A DNA stretch of 64,000 nt from Heterostelium multicystogenum. Lineage: Eukaryota; Evosea; Eumycetozoa; Acytosteliales; Acytosteliaceae. The DNA lies in assembly GCA_003667245.1 (NCBI GenBank), contig RCNN01000050.1:62001-126000 (forward strand), written 5' to 3'. Position numbers and translations under genes: made by a program. Shown piece after piece: positions 34,242 through 45,000 of the stretch (positions are counted from its first letter, which is position 1; each line of letters starts with the position of its first letter). A model generated the notes under the pieces. It saw nothing but the letters and a program-made list of their open reading frames with translations. It did not search any database and was not told the origin of the DNA.

Positions 34242-36476
34242 ATGGATGATGATTTACTTGATTTCGGATCTCAGATTTTCACTGATCCTTCAAAAAGCAG
34301 CGCTGATGGTTCTCGTACCAAAGGAGGAGCTGTTCAGCAGCAGCACCACCACCAACAACAACAACAACCAGATACTTCAGCTAACATCTTAGATAGTCAT
34401 TCAAATTCGAATTTGAATGTAGATAGTTTGCTACCTGTTGCAACTTCATCCTCCTCCTCTTCTTCTTCTTCTTCCACATATGTATCTCCTATGTTAGCTC
34501 AGCAGATTGTTTCGCAAACAATGAGTAGTATCAACAACAGTGGCAACAGTATTAATAATAGTAGTAGTAAATCTGGCAGTGTCATTCTCTCACCAAAATC
34601 AATGAATGATGTTGGTGTCCAGACTCAATCACAACCACAACAAGTTGTCTCCATTACTAAACACCAAGATGATGAAAATGAGTTTGAAAATGAGAATGAT
34701 CTCAGTCAGATTCTTCTAGATAGCTATATACTAGACTTTGAAGATAATAGAAGCGATGGTGACAGTGAAGATAATTCTGGCGTTAACAGTGCTAGTGACA
34801 ATATATTTTCACTGGATACAAATTCAAATGGAAAACGTAGTTCATCATTGCTTGACTCCAGTTCATTTAAAAGATTGAGAAAGAGTAACAATGGCACAGC
34901 ATCTCAGTCCTCTACACTTGAGGACGAAAACAATACACAGGAAGATAGCTTCAATTTCAATCCATCCGAATACAAAATCAGCAAACAAAACAGCGATTCT
35001 AAATTGTCATCGTCCTCATCATCAATTCTAAAACCATCTACCTCCAGCATTTCGATGGCTACAACAACTCCTACCGCCACGACGGGTGAGCCTAAAAGAA
35101 AGAATCTTCCATCTTGGATGAAGATAAAAAATAGTTCAAACGTTGGAAACATCGATAACAGTGCTGAAATTTTAATGAAACATGCATCGAAATCAAAGAA
35201 TAAGAAAGATCACGTCGATCGATTAAATGCCTTAGCCAACTCCAGCTCAACATCTACAGCCGCCACTGATTGGCTACAATCAATGCGTGGATTCCACGAA
35301 TTGGAAGAGCCAATACTAAATGGTAGAGTGATTTGCTTTGATTTGGAAACTTCTGGATTTGGACCAGATGACTCTATCATTGAAATTGGGGCTGTCGAAT
35401 TAATCAATGGATGTCGTACAGGTCTGACATTCCAAAGCTATGCAAAGCCAAAAGTTCCAATTCATCCAGCCGCTGAACAGATTCACCAGCTCTCCAACTT
35501 TCTCCTTCAGGATGCTCCACCCATCGAATTTGTACTTTCGAGCTTCATGGACTTTGTTGGAGACTCACTTTTAGTAGCACACAACCTTGCATTTGACCGT
35601 AGAATGCTCATACAGGAGTTGGTGAGGAGCAAAACACCTTTCGACATCAATCACAGATGCTTCTGCACGATGAGATACTTTAGAAGAATTTATAAAGATT
35701 CCAATTACAATTTGGATTCGATAAGGTAACGCCTCTATTAACTAAATCTTATTTTAAGAAACTAGTACTAATAATCCAACAATTTTAGTCAACAGTTGAA
35801 AATCAATAAATTATTACTTAGAAGGACACATGGAGCATTGGTAGACAGCGAAATATTGGCTATTGTATATAAACATTTACTTAGTGTACCATCGAACTAT
35901 GCAGACCTACAGATATTCAATAGATTGGATCAATTGAATAATAAGACCAAAGGAACAACTACCAACTCCCTGAAAAATATTGCAACCACCAACAGTAACA
36001 ACAATAATTCACCAACAAAGATAATTTCACCTTCTACATCACCAAATAATAATAGCAACATTGATATTTCTATAAGAAGAAATGATGGATGTATTTTGAA
36101 TCATCTGGATCATTTGGTACTGACAACAAGAGATATGGACAAATGTGCCCAGTTCTATTGCGATGTTTTAGGTCTGAAAAAAGAGATATTTGGTGAAGGA
36201 AGAGTCTGCTTGAAGTTTGGTCAACAAAAAATCAATTTACATCATTATCAGAATGTTTTCGAGCCTCACGCCAGCGTCCCAACCCCAGGATCACTGGACC
36301 TATGCTTCATATCGACAGTACCGCTCCGTGAAGTTCTTAAACGAATGTTTGAAAATCATATCGATATTGAAGATGGTCCGGTTCCAAGAACTGGTGCAAA
36401 TGGTAAGATGCTCTCTATCTACATCCGAGATCCCGATGAAAATCTCATAGAAATTTCAGAGTATATCAAAGAGTAA
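34242..36476 (+). CDS. DnaQ-type 3'-5' exonuclease fused to a GLOD5-like glyoxalase domain
   Basis: Exons 34242-35725 and 35789-36476 (intron GTAACG...TTTTAG) give 723 residues with no frameshift. The first 350 residues are Ser/Asn/Gln-rich and disordered-looking. A DEDDh exonuclease domain spans about 360-545: FDLETSG (Asp367, Glu369), AHNLAFDRRML, and, after the intron, RTHGALVDSE with the conserved His and Asp. After an Asn/Thr/Ser linker, residues about 599-721 match glyoxalase domain protein 5: NHLDHLVL, QFYCDVLGL, INLHHYQNVFEPHA, PGSLDLCFI, GPVPRTGANG and IRDPDENLIEISEY, with the vicinal-oxygen-chelate metal residues plausible. The two domains lie in one uninterrupted exon 2 frame, so the fusion does not depend on a splice guess. 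The biological link is unknown. Start at 34242 (MDDDLLDFG) was chosen over the upstream in-frame ATG at 34188, whose extra residues are simple. Confidence 0.85.
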
Positions 36477-36590
36477 ATTGGACAGTGAGTGCAAAGCTCA
36501 TAAGTGAGGAGTAATAGTGTTTTTATTATTGAATAAAAATATCCAATCAAATCGATCATTTTATTATCTTTATTTTAATTGTGGGGTTGA

Positions 36591-36803
36591 GGTGTACCTT
36601 TAGTATCTCTGATAGCCTGCAATACAGAGCAAATACATGTATGAAAATACTATATGGATATACCGATATATTTGTACTATCATACCCTCTGGATAAATTA
36701 GTTTAATACTCATGCCACAACCACATGGGGGGCAGAAAGAGATTAAGCTTTCTAGAACAGATACTACACTTGATCAAAGCTATTTTGCTTTGAGAAGGGG
36801 ATT
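36591..36803 (-). ncRNA. U2 snRNA: U2 spliceosomal snRNA
   Basis: On the minus strand from about 36803, stem I (CTTCTCAAAGC, loop, GCTTTGATC) is followed at 36768-36751 by AAGTGTAGTATCTGTTCT, which equals human U2 and holds the GTAGTA branch-point recognition sequence. Next come a stem II-like segment, an ATTAAA followed by the Sm-like site AATTTAT near 36696, and a 3' region with TATTGCAG near 36621 and GGTACACC at the end (36598-36591), as in stems III-IV. Length about 213 versus 188 in human. Ends are estimated to within a few bases. A TATTATAAAAAG element lies about 55 bases upstream (36855-36866). It should base-pair with intron branch points in the spliceosome. Confidence 0.9.
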
Positions 36804-37694
36804 GATCGACACCTAGGTCAACCAATCCGAATTCTACTAACCTCAAATACCTCTTTTTATAATACTGAAACTGTTTCATCTATCATGGTACCATGAACTT
36901 TCATCAAACACCCAAATGAGATAAATGAAATTTCAAAAATAAACATAAACAATTACATTGATGAAAAATTAATAAATATATAATAAAATTAGCAAATTTA
37001 ATTTTTAATATAATTGTATAACTTAAATGTAACGTTGTTGTTGTTGCTGCTGTTTTGCTTGATGATTTTAGTTTGTGGCTTCTTTAGGGTGTGGAGGTCC
37101 TCATTAAACATAATTACATCTGTCTATTTCTTTAAATAAAGAGGGGTTTTGGGTTGTGTTTATTTTTATTTTTTTTGATCAAAACACAATCACCACATCT
37201 TTAGACCCTCTAACCACTAAATTTGGATCATTTACATTTAAGGTCGAATGGTGATTGATTCTAACTCCTACGACCCCTCCTGCAACTATTACACTAAAAT
37301 AAAACATGAAATCTAATCATCATCATCATCATTAACATTCATTTAAATCTTATCATTCAACATTCAAATTCATTTGTTTGTTTGATTTACTTGCTTGATA
37401 AATAAAGGAAAGATGATGATTTAATTTTAAACTTGTTTATTGTCGATAGTTTTGAACCCATCCATCCAACCAAATTACTGTTACTACTAACTAATTTCAT
37501 CATCAAGAAGGCAGCATAAACTAAATAAACTAAAACATCAATCATTCACTCTCCAACGCGTTCTTTTAGAATCAAGGATATATATTTAAATTTAGGATAG
37601 TTTATAATAAATAATATACAAAGAGATATATTATATATATATATTGGAACTCATCAAATTGTAAAAAGGAAAAAAAACAAAACATAGGAAAAGG
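36804..37694. other. Intergenic region, U2 promoter side and GNAT-gene promoter
   Basis: Divergent spacer of about 890 bases. It holds the probable U2 upstream element, short TTG/TGC and ATC repeats, and a TATA-rich leader before 37695. No gene was recognised. Confidence 0.55.
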
Positions 37695-38789
37695 ATGAGT
37701 GCGAAAGATGTTATGAGTAAATTGAAATTTAGGGAGTATGATGAATTGGTAGATGATCAGATGCTCCTGTCGATCCCACGTATCCCGCCTACCGTTATTA
37801 CTAATGGATTGATCGCAGTTAGCCATCCGATTACTTTTACAGTGCGCCCTTCATTGACACCCAATCATCATATTATTATTACGGACGGCGAGGAAGATCG
37901 TCTGGTCGGTGTCTATGCTTATACCATCAGAGAAATGCGGGTGCTGAATGGGACAAGAATGGCCCACTATGCTTTCGATTGCAATGTGATGCCAGACCAG
38001 CGAAACAATGGACTTTCATTGCTCATCATCGACTACATGCTGTCGCAGCCAATGAAGAAGGAAGGTGCCATCGTCTATGCATCTTCACTGAAAACACGTG
38101 CGAATGTGATTATTAGAAAATCTGGAAATCTCGGTGCTCGTCACTATTGTGACCTCTATCAACATGCATGGCACTGCGACTTCCCTATCAAGCTTGACGT
38201 CATTCCTAAGGATGTTGAAATTAAAATTTGGGAGGAGCGAGACACCAATGTTGTAAAATCACAATGGGACTCCTACTATGGAAAGTGGTCGTTCACTCCC
38301 ATCGACTTCAATGAGATACTGGTCTTCAACAAGAAATACTACATGACAACTTATAACGCGCAACTACGAAGAAAGGGCTCGAAAAACGTGTCGACTGCCT
38401 CCATAAGTGTGTGGAACCAGGATTTAATATTTACGCTGATGAGCTCAAAAGGCATTGAAAGCCACCGCCAGATATTCTCATGCTACTCCACAGGCGAAGA
38501 CGGTGACTATCTCTTTAGATACCTCCTACAATTTGTACACAACGAACAATTCAAGCAGGGAGTCAGATTTCTTTTTATTGGACTCTCTGAATTGGATCCA
38601 ATCAAGAAACACTTTCCACTATTAAATTCGATTCAATCACTGATATTCTCATTCCTTATCCTGACAAAAGACGAAGAAGACTGGGACAACCTCATGAAAG
38701 TAAAAGATGAAAAACCAGTTTACAACGATCCAAGAGACTATGGAGTACTAATGCTTCATAGAGATTACAGTGCCAATGTAAATCTTTAA
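37695..38789 (+). CDS. GNAT-fold N-acyltransferase-like protein (HLS1-like)
   Basis: A single intact exon of 364 residues, more GC-rich in codon use than most neighbours. Residues about 45-160 look like a GNAT domain: a beta strand ending LVGVYAYTIREMRV, then the acetyl-CoA region VMPDQRNNGLSLLIIDYM (Q/R-x-x-G/N pattern, slightly off the usual RxxGxG), AIVYASSLKTRANVIIRKSGN and a beta bulge. The layout resembles plant HOOKLESS1-type putative acetyltransferases. The C-terminal 180 residues resemble a second, degenerate acyltransferase-like half with no motif I can name. Substrate unknown. No signal peptide or membrane segment is evident. ATG at 37695 follows an A-rich leader. Confidence 0.7.
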   Translation: MSAKDVMSKLKFREYDELVDDQMLLSIPRIPPTVITNGLIAVSHPITFTVRPSLTPNHHIIITDGEEDRLVGVYAYTIREMRVLNGTRMAHYAFDCNVMPDQRNNGLSLLIIDYMLSQPMKKEGAIVYASSLKTRANVIIRKSGNLGARHYCDLYQHAWHCDFPIKLDVIPKDVEIKIWEERDTNVVKSQWDSYYGKWSFTPIDFNEILVFNKKYYMTTYNAQLRRKGSKNVSTASISVWNQDLIFTLMSSKGIESHRQIFSCYSTGEDGDYLFRYLLQFVHNEQFKQGVRFLFIGLSELDPIKKHFPLLNSIQSLIFSFLILTKDEEDWDNLMKVKDEKPVYNDPRDYGVLMLHRDYSANVNL

Positions 38790-41036
38790 TTTAATTAGAA
38801 ATTTCTAGAAATTAATAACGCGATTAATTACTATTGTAAAATAGAAAATAAAAACTATAATTCTAAAAACTAAGATTATAGTTTATTAGAATGTTCTTGG
38901 GGAAAATGAAGTTTTATCTGTCAAATTGAAGTTTCCAAGAAAGGTTAATATCTACTTCCCAATTTTATGAATAGATTCTTTTGATTGGGTTCGATATATT
39001 CTTCTTTAAAAAGAAAGTCTATGAATGCCCAATAGAAAGGCAGGTACAACAATTTTAGAATTGGAAGGAGTTGTACAACTATATGTGTATGATCAAAATA
39101 GATTATACCTATTCAACCAATGGAAGAGAGGTAAACTTTTCTATTTTTAACATTTTTAAGAGGTACAGTATTCTTTGATATTGATCATTCTTTGGTTGAC
39201 ATTCAATTCAATGACTTTCTTCTCGTTTAGAAAACACTAAATTTAATAAAACCTGGTCTATTTTGAATTTAAACTTTGCAGATTACTGTGAATTTAAGCG
39301 AAAACTTGTCGCATTCACTTTTTTTAGTCAAAACATCAAATTTCACTCACCTGAATGTGTGTTAATCCTCAGACAAAAATCATCTGAAAAGACCACACTA
39401 GAACTATTTAGTTAAAAAACTGTAATCATCTGATCATCTATGAGTGAAGTAAGGAGGTCTTTTGATGTCATTGAAAAAAAAAACGATTAAATTATTTTAA
39501 AAAAGATTTATCATAACTTTAGTAATCATTAAAAGTCCTCCCTGATTATTGGAATATAAAATAGATTTTGCACATATCTCTCTAATTTAGGTAATTGAAA
39601 ACACAGATATGGGGTTTATTACATATCTGTTGGTTAATTAATTTGGTTCTGAATTTTACTATGACCCTCAACTTCACAATCACAAAATTGTGGTAGAATA
39701 ATCCACAATGAGGAAGTTAGTTGGAAGAATGATCAAATAATTGATCACTGTAAAATTAAGATTTAAATCTGTGAGATTGGTCATAAATACTCTAAATGAA
39801 TAAAGTGAATCATAGTATTGGGAAGGTTCACTTTTCTTTGTTGTACCAAAAAGTCCCAAAGCCTAAGGTACTTCTTTGATGTTAGATTATCAGCTTCAAA
39901 AAGACTTTGGAGGAAAGCTCAGGTTGTCGAGGCGTGGACCTCAACTATGATTGATAGTGACATTATCGATTGTTAGGATAATCAAAAAGATATTGAACAT
40001 AACATCAGGTCAGTGAATCAAAAAAACAACAAAAACTATAAACAATATTCGAATTGTGGAGATAGTATCAGGAGTCGAAATTCCAAATTTAGTTTCAAAT
40101 TCAATCAATCAGAAAACTAATTTGTGTAGGTGATCTATAATCAACAATGATGTTTATATTTTTAAAAACTTTTATTCGTCTCAACAAAGTTCAATCATTT
40201 CTTGAAAGAAGCATCCAATCAAAAAAACTGACCCTTTTAGGATAATTTTTTAAAAATGCATTGCAATCTAATAAAAACACCTAAGTGCAGCACACACAAT
40301 GAAAATCACAGAAAAGTGTGCAGCAAACAATGATCTTTGGGGGGTATCCAATGATTTAAGAAGCAAGCACCACCCTACGATCAACATTAAAATGTTTAAT
40401 ATTACCCTTTTTGAAGGGGTTTGTTTCAATAAAAGTCAGGTGACATACCCAATATACAAAAAGATTACAATCCCCTGCTGCAGTTCAGTGTGATGGTATC
40501 AACAGTTTTACATGATTAACCACATATCAACCACACCTGATCAGGTGGGTGGTGATTGGGGTATATCATATATTCAGTTACTTACTTTCTGAAATAAATT
40601 TAATCAATCAATCAATCATTAGAATATTGGCAGGCATACAAATGCAACCTACCATCCAACCAACAACAACAACATAACAACAACAACAAGATGATGAATG
40701 AAATCTCAAAGAGTGGTACTTGGAACTAGTGCAGTGGTGTTACTGATTGAGAAAGTGAGTAGTGATTGCTTCCGTGCAAAGGCGATTCATACAGTTCTTC
40801 TGAAATTATAAATAATCGATCAATCAGCCAATTCATTTCATTCTATAATACATCTCAAAAGATATAAAATACTGTCTCTCCAGCATTCTATATCTTCAAA
40901 CTAATTTCATTGTACTATTACTACTACTACTACTTTTTATAATTGTATTATTTCTCAATTGTACTACTACTAGTCTTTTTATCAAATCCATTTAACGAAT
41001 CAAATAACCTTCAATCGAAAAAAGAAGATTACGACA
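38790..41036. other. Long intergenic region
   Basis: About 2.2 kb without a supported gene. The 65-codon frame at 40299-40493 lacks homology and is probably chance. Two structured patches stand out: 39840-39985, with several hairpins and an RNase-P-like GGAGGAAAG string, and a long imperfect palindrome at 40526-40556. ACT repeats near 40918-40940 lie in the leader of the next gene. Confidence 0.5.
40526..40556. repeat. 31-base imperfect palindrome
   Basis: The core CACCTGATCAGGTG is a perfect 14-base palindrome, and the flanks ATCAACC / GGTGAT extend the symmetry with one indel and small mismatches. It lies about 480 bases upstream of the next start codon. It could be a dimeric transcription-factor site or an RNA hairpin. 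Confidence 0.8.
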
Positions 41037-43359
41037 ATGAATATCAAGGCAAACTTGTTATTAATGTGTATTTGTATTTCTGTTGCCTTTGCAGGACAAC
41101 AATTCACCTGGGTCAACACCAACTTCAATTATTTCGACACTAACAATTGGAATCCCGTTGGTTCTCCTTCCTCTGTCGATGATATCTTCATTTCCCAAAA
41201 CAACTCCTATGTAATATTAAACAATGCATCCACTGTAACCACTTTCCAAATGGACAGCCTTAAGAATGCCACTATGGTTTTTCCTCCAACAAGCCAACCT
41301 CAATTCCCAAACTGCTCAGGTTTCAAGGTGGATCCACTTTGTTTGTTGACACTCCATCACAAACAGTCCCAGCTCTCTCTGTCAACCTTCAAGCCAATCT
41401 AATTTCCAATCTCTATTTCAAGAATGGTCTTATCAATGCCAACAACTTTGGTATTACCAATGCTACTGTTCAATTTGGTAAATATCAAAATATACTAAAA
41501 TATTAATTGATTTCTTGGAAACTAATTGGACTTATCATAATGACATTATAGGAAATGGTCAACAAAAATTAACATCTAACTTTGTTTTCATTACTACATC
41601 CCAATTGTCCCAAGTTTCAGGAGCCAACACCAACTTTGGAGCTGCTGCAAGAATTATAAAATCTTCTCTTTCTTCCCAAAATGCTTTATTTAATTCCAAT
41701 GTAAATAATTTTTTCTTCGGTCTTAGCTTTGATAGCACATTACTGACTTTCTTGATTACATTTAGAATGCCGGTGTAATTTCTACCACACATGCTTCCAA
41801 TTTCACATTTATCGGATCCACTTTCAGATCCAACAACTATTACCTCTTTGAAAGTGTCAAGATGATCGTAAAAACAATCCAACTTTTATATTGGAAAGTT
41901 GAATTTGGTCCAGGATTCCAGTTTCTATGCTGAAAACTCACTCATCTCCTTCGATAGCTATTTCACCACTATCAGCACCACTCCAGTCAAATTAAAGAAC
42001 TTCTGTGTCCTCCAAAGTACTTCGCCAAGCTCACAAATGGTTGCTAGCTACAAGTCTGTCCTCTACTTTGAGAACACCATCTTTGACATGAAAGGTCAGT
42101 TCGTTCTCCGTGATAATACCAAATTGATTTTTGCCGACCTCATCTCCCAATTAGACCATTGACCATCAAGCTCTACGACAACGCCAAAATCCAATACCAA
42201 TCGACCTGGCTTGGTGTCTCATTCATGAAAGAAGCTGCCTTCGACAATGTCGAGACTCCTTCCCCCACCCCAACCACCATCTCAGTCATCCCAACAAAGC
42301 AATATTACCGTCCCAACTACCATTTCAACATTAAGCTTCGAGTTGAATGTAACTATCATACCATTACAAATAACTTGTACAGTTTGATCATATTTAACTT
42401 ACTTTACATTCTTAATAGGATAATGCTATACTTGAAGTAACCAACAATGCTTGAACAACATCAACATTGTAAACAATGGTGAAGGTACCATTTCTCTTCG
42501 TAAGTATACTACAGCACATAGCTTAGGTACCACCTAAACAGGATCTTGTTTATTAATCAACATCATTCTAGAATAATAATGTTACTCTTTCCAATGTCAC
42601 CATTGCTGGATCTGCTATTGCATCTGGTTCTCTTGAGTTGAATGCAACCACCATTAATGGTAATGTAGTAAACAGTGGAAATCTCTTTGGTAGTGGTATC
42701 ATCAACGGTGCAGTTATCAACTCTGGAAACATTGGTTCCAATCAAGAAGTCAACAAGATTGTCATCAATGGTGCATTTACTTCATCAGCAGCCAGTACCA
42801 TTGGTATTTTAATTAACTCTCCAACTAGCTATTCTCAAAGTATGTATACTCAATCATGTTTGATTTGTCTTTAGTTAGCTCTTAAATACTTACTTGTCAT
42901 ATCACATTAGTTAATGTCACTGGAACATTCAGTTTCCTTGGTGTACTACAAGTTAGAATCAACCAAAATGCTTTGATTCCAAATCAAGTTTATAAGATCA
43001 TCAACTATCCAGGCCAATCATCCTACTCATTCAACAATGTAACCGTAGTATTTACTGATCCAGCCACAGTAGCACCAGGCTCCCAGATCAGCTACAGTCT
43101 TATAAACAATGCAGACAACTCACTGTCAATCAAAATCAATGAAAACACAGCAACAGCATCATCTTCATCATCTAAGAGTTCTATCTCAAGCTTCAATATG
43201 ACAATTGTTGTTGCTGTTTCATGTGCCGCTCTCGTTACCATCATCGCCGCAACAGCATTCTTTATCTACAAAAAGAAGCAATCAACCAAATCTATCCAAC
43301 TCACTGATAGCATTGAGTTACCAGAGATTTCATTACAACTCGAAGAATCAAATAACTAG
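41037..43359 (+). CDS. Type I membrane protein with Asn/Ser-rich extracellular repeats, function unknown
   Basis: The ATG at 41037 starts a signal peptide (LLLMCICISVAFAG). The ectodomain is Asn, Ser, Thr and Ile rich, with many N-x-S/T sites and repeating short hydrophobic strands such as NGNVVNSGNLFGSGIINGAV and NSGNIGSNQEVNKIVINGAF, suggesting a parallel beta-helix-like fold. Near the C-terminus a single membrane span (IVVAVSCAALVTIIAATAFFIY) is followed by KKKQ and a short cytosolic tail ending EESNN. Introns are inferred at about 41463-41551, 41701-41765, 42349-42418, 42498-42571 and 42840-42909. Frame breaks occur near 41330, 41880, 42150 and 42440. The architecture resembles large families of putative cell-surface proteins in Dictyostelium. 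A role in adhesion or sensing is only a guess. Confidence 0.65.
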
Positions 43360-43827
43360 AGAATAAACAACCATATATTTTAATATTGAGCTAAACTTGT
43401 TAAATGTTGATTATAATTGAATTTGATTTTACTATCAAACCTTCTTATCATTCATTTGAAGATAATAAATAAATGTCCTCCCAATTTTGGTGTAAATAAT
43501 GGATGACCCTAAAAAACACATTCTTCTGCAATCAAATATTTGATCAAAAGGGACATTGCGTCAGCCATTTAATAGGTTTAGCACAACACTGTGATTCAGA
43601 TGTTCTTCAACTATTTAGAAGATGGTTATTCAAAATTATCTAAATTTATTAGATAAAAAAATAAATTGTATAAATAATGTATTAATACATAGACTTATTC
43701 ATTCATTAAAGCCAAAATTTTTATTAATTTTTATTAATATTAAAAAGGATTAATGAACATTATGTTAAGCATAAATGTTGATTAATAGGTTAGAAACAAT
43801 AGAAAGATTGATTGTATCTTGAGATAC
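43360..43827. other. Convergent 3' intergenic region
   Basis: AT-rich spacer between the plus-strand membrane protein gene and a minus-strand unknown gene. Nothing recognised. Confidence 0.6.
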
Positions 43828-44575
43828 TTAGATTGGAATTGATCCTTCTTCACCATAGATCCATATCTGACCGACATTAAAGAGAGGAATAGATTCTTTA
43901 CTAATGTGTTTTGCATGTAAAGAAAATCCACTTCCCATAAAAAACGTTGGGACCTTGAAATTTGCAACTCTTTTGCTTGAATCTGGGGCTTCAGAATGCT
44001 TTTGATGAACAATGAACCAGATAATTTGATTACTATCTACCACAAAAAAGGTAATCTCCATGGCAGATCCCCTTTTAAATCTATCTCCGACGGCAGAAAC
44101 ATAAGAGAAACCATTCATATCAGTTGACTGTATTATAAAAGAGGAAAGAGTTGGTTGGGGAAGATTTATGGTATTTGAAATGAATTGGATAGGATCCGAG
44201 CCAAGATGGGTTTCTTAGTACCTTCTTTGTTTACTGGTCTATTTCTCTTTTTTTCATTTTGAGAATTAGAAGTGTTGCTTGAGGATAACTCAAAGGATAT
44301 AGAAGAGGAAGGTGATGGGATGAACTCTGTACTAGAATTAACATTAATTGGAGTTGTTGAATCTGAACTATTTTTTGAAATGTGTTCTAAATCATTTATG
44401 GAAAAGTATTGATCCTGATCTGATGAGTATTAAAAATTCACTTGGCAATCTCCTGGAGTATTGATTACACTTGAAGAGTTATAATAATATGATTCTAAAA
44501 AAGTAGAGTTGGTTTTTGATTTTGATTGAAAGAAGTCAAGTTATCATTATAACTGAATTGATTAGGAAAATTCAT
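43828..44575 (-). CDS. Unknown protein with a Ser/Asn-rich N-terminus and a conserved-looking C-terminal region
   Basis: I do not recognise this gene. Reading down from the ATG at 44575 (MNFPNQFSYNDNLTSF), the first 140 residues are Ser, Asn, Thr and Pro rich and end in a basic EKKRNRPVNKEG patch. The last about 95 residues (44118-43828) form a compact, non-repetitive region (GDRFKRGSAMEITFFVVDSN, FMGSGFSLHAKHIS, GQIWIYGEEG). Stops or shifts near 44500, 44433 and 44180 interrupt it, at least some probably sequence errors. The basic patch plus low-complexity N-terminus could suit a nuclear protein, but no domain supports that. Confidence 0.5.
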
Positions 44576-45000
44576 TTTTTAAAAACTCTGAAAAACCTTA
44601 GTTTTTTATACTAAAATATCAACTATAAATTAATCTTGTCAATTGGTCAGTATATTACTTGGTAAAAATAATTGATCACAGATCATTTAATTATTTAATG
44701 TTGTTGATGTACTTTTCTTTCACATTCGTAATTATTTACTATCTCATTCAATCAACACACCAATAATAAATTCAATTTATTTGATTGAAAAGGTGTCTAG
44801 TATGGAAAAACAATAATACTTTAACCTCAATATAACATCTATTTTTCTATTTTTATATGTATTTATTGCTGTGCTATCAATTGTAGTTGATTGACTAGCT
44901 GATTGATTGGCTGGATGGGCATTGTTGATGTTGTTATTGCTAATGTGATGTGTTGTTATTATTATTATTATTAATATTTGGGAATTATCGTTTGATTTAT
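44576..45000. other. Intergenic region, 3' flank of OST48
   Basis: Spacer between two minus-strand genes, with an ATT repeat near 44957-44976 and GATTGACT-like short repeats near 44885-44915. Nothing coding recognised. Confidence 0.6.

Noticed and set aside
40299..40493. 65-codon plus-strand open frame
   Set aside because: No recognisable domain or signal; isolated in spacer.
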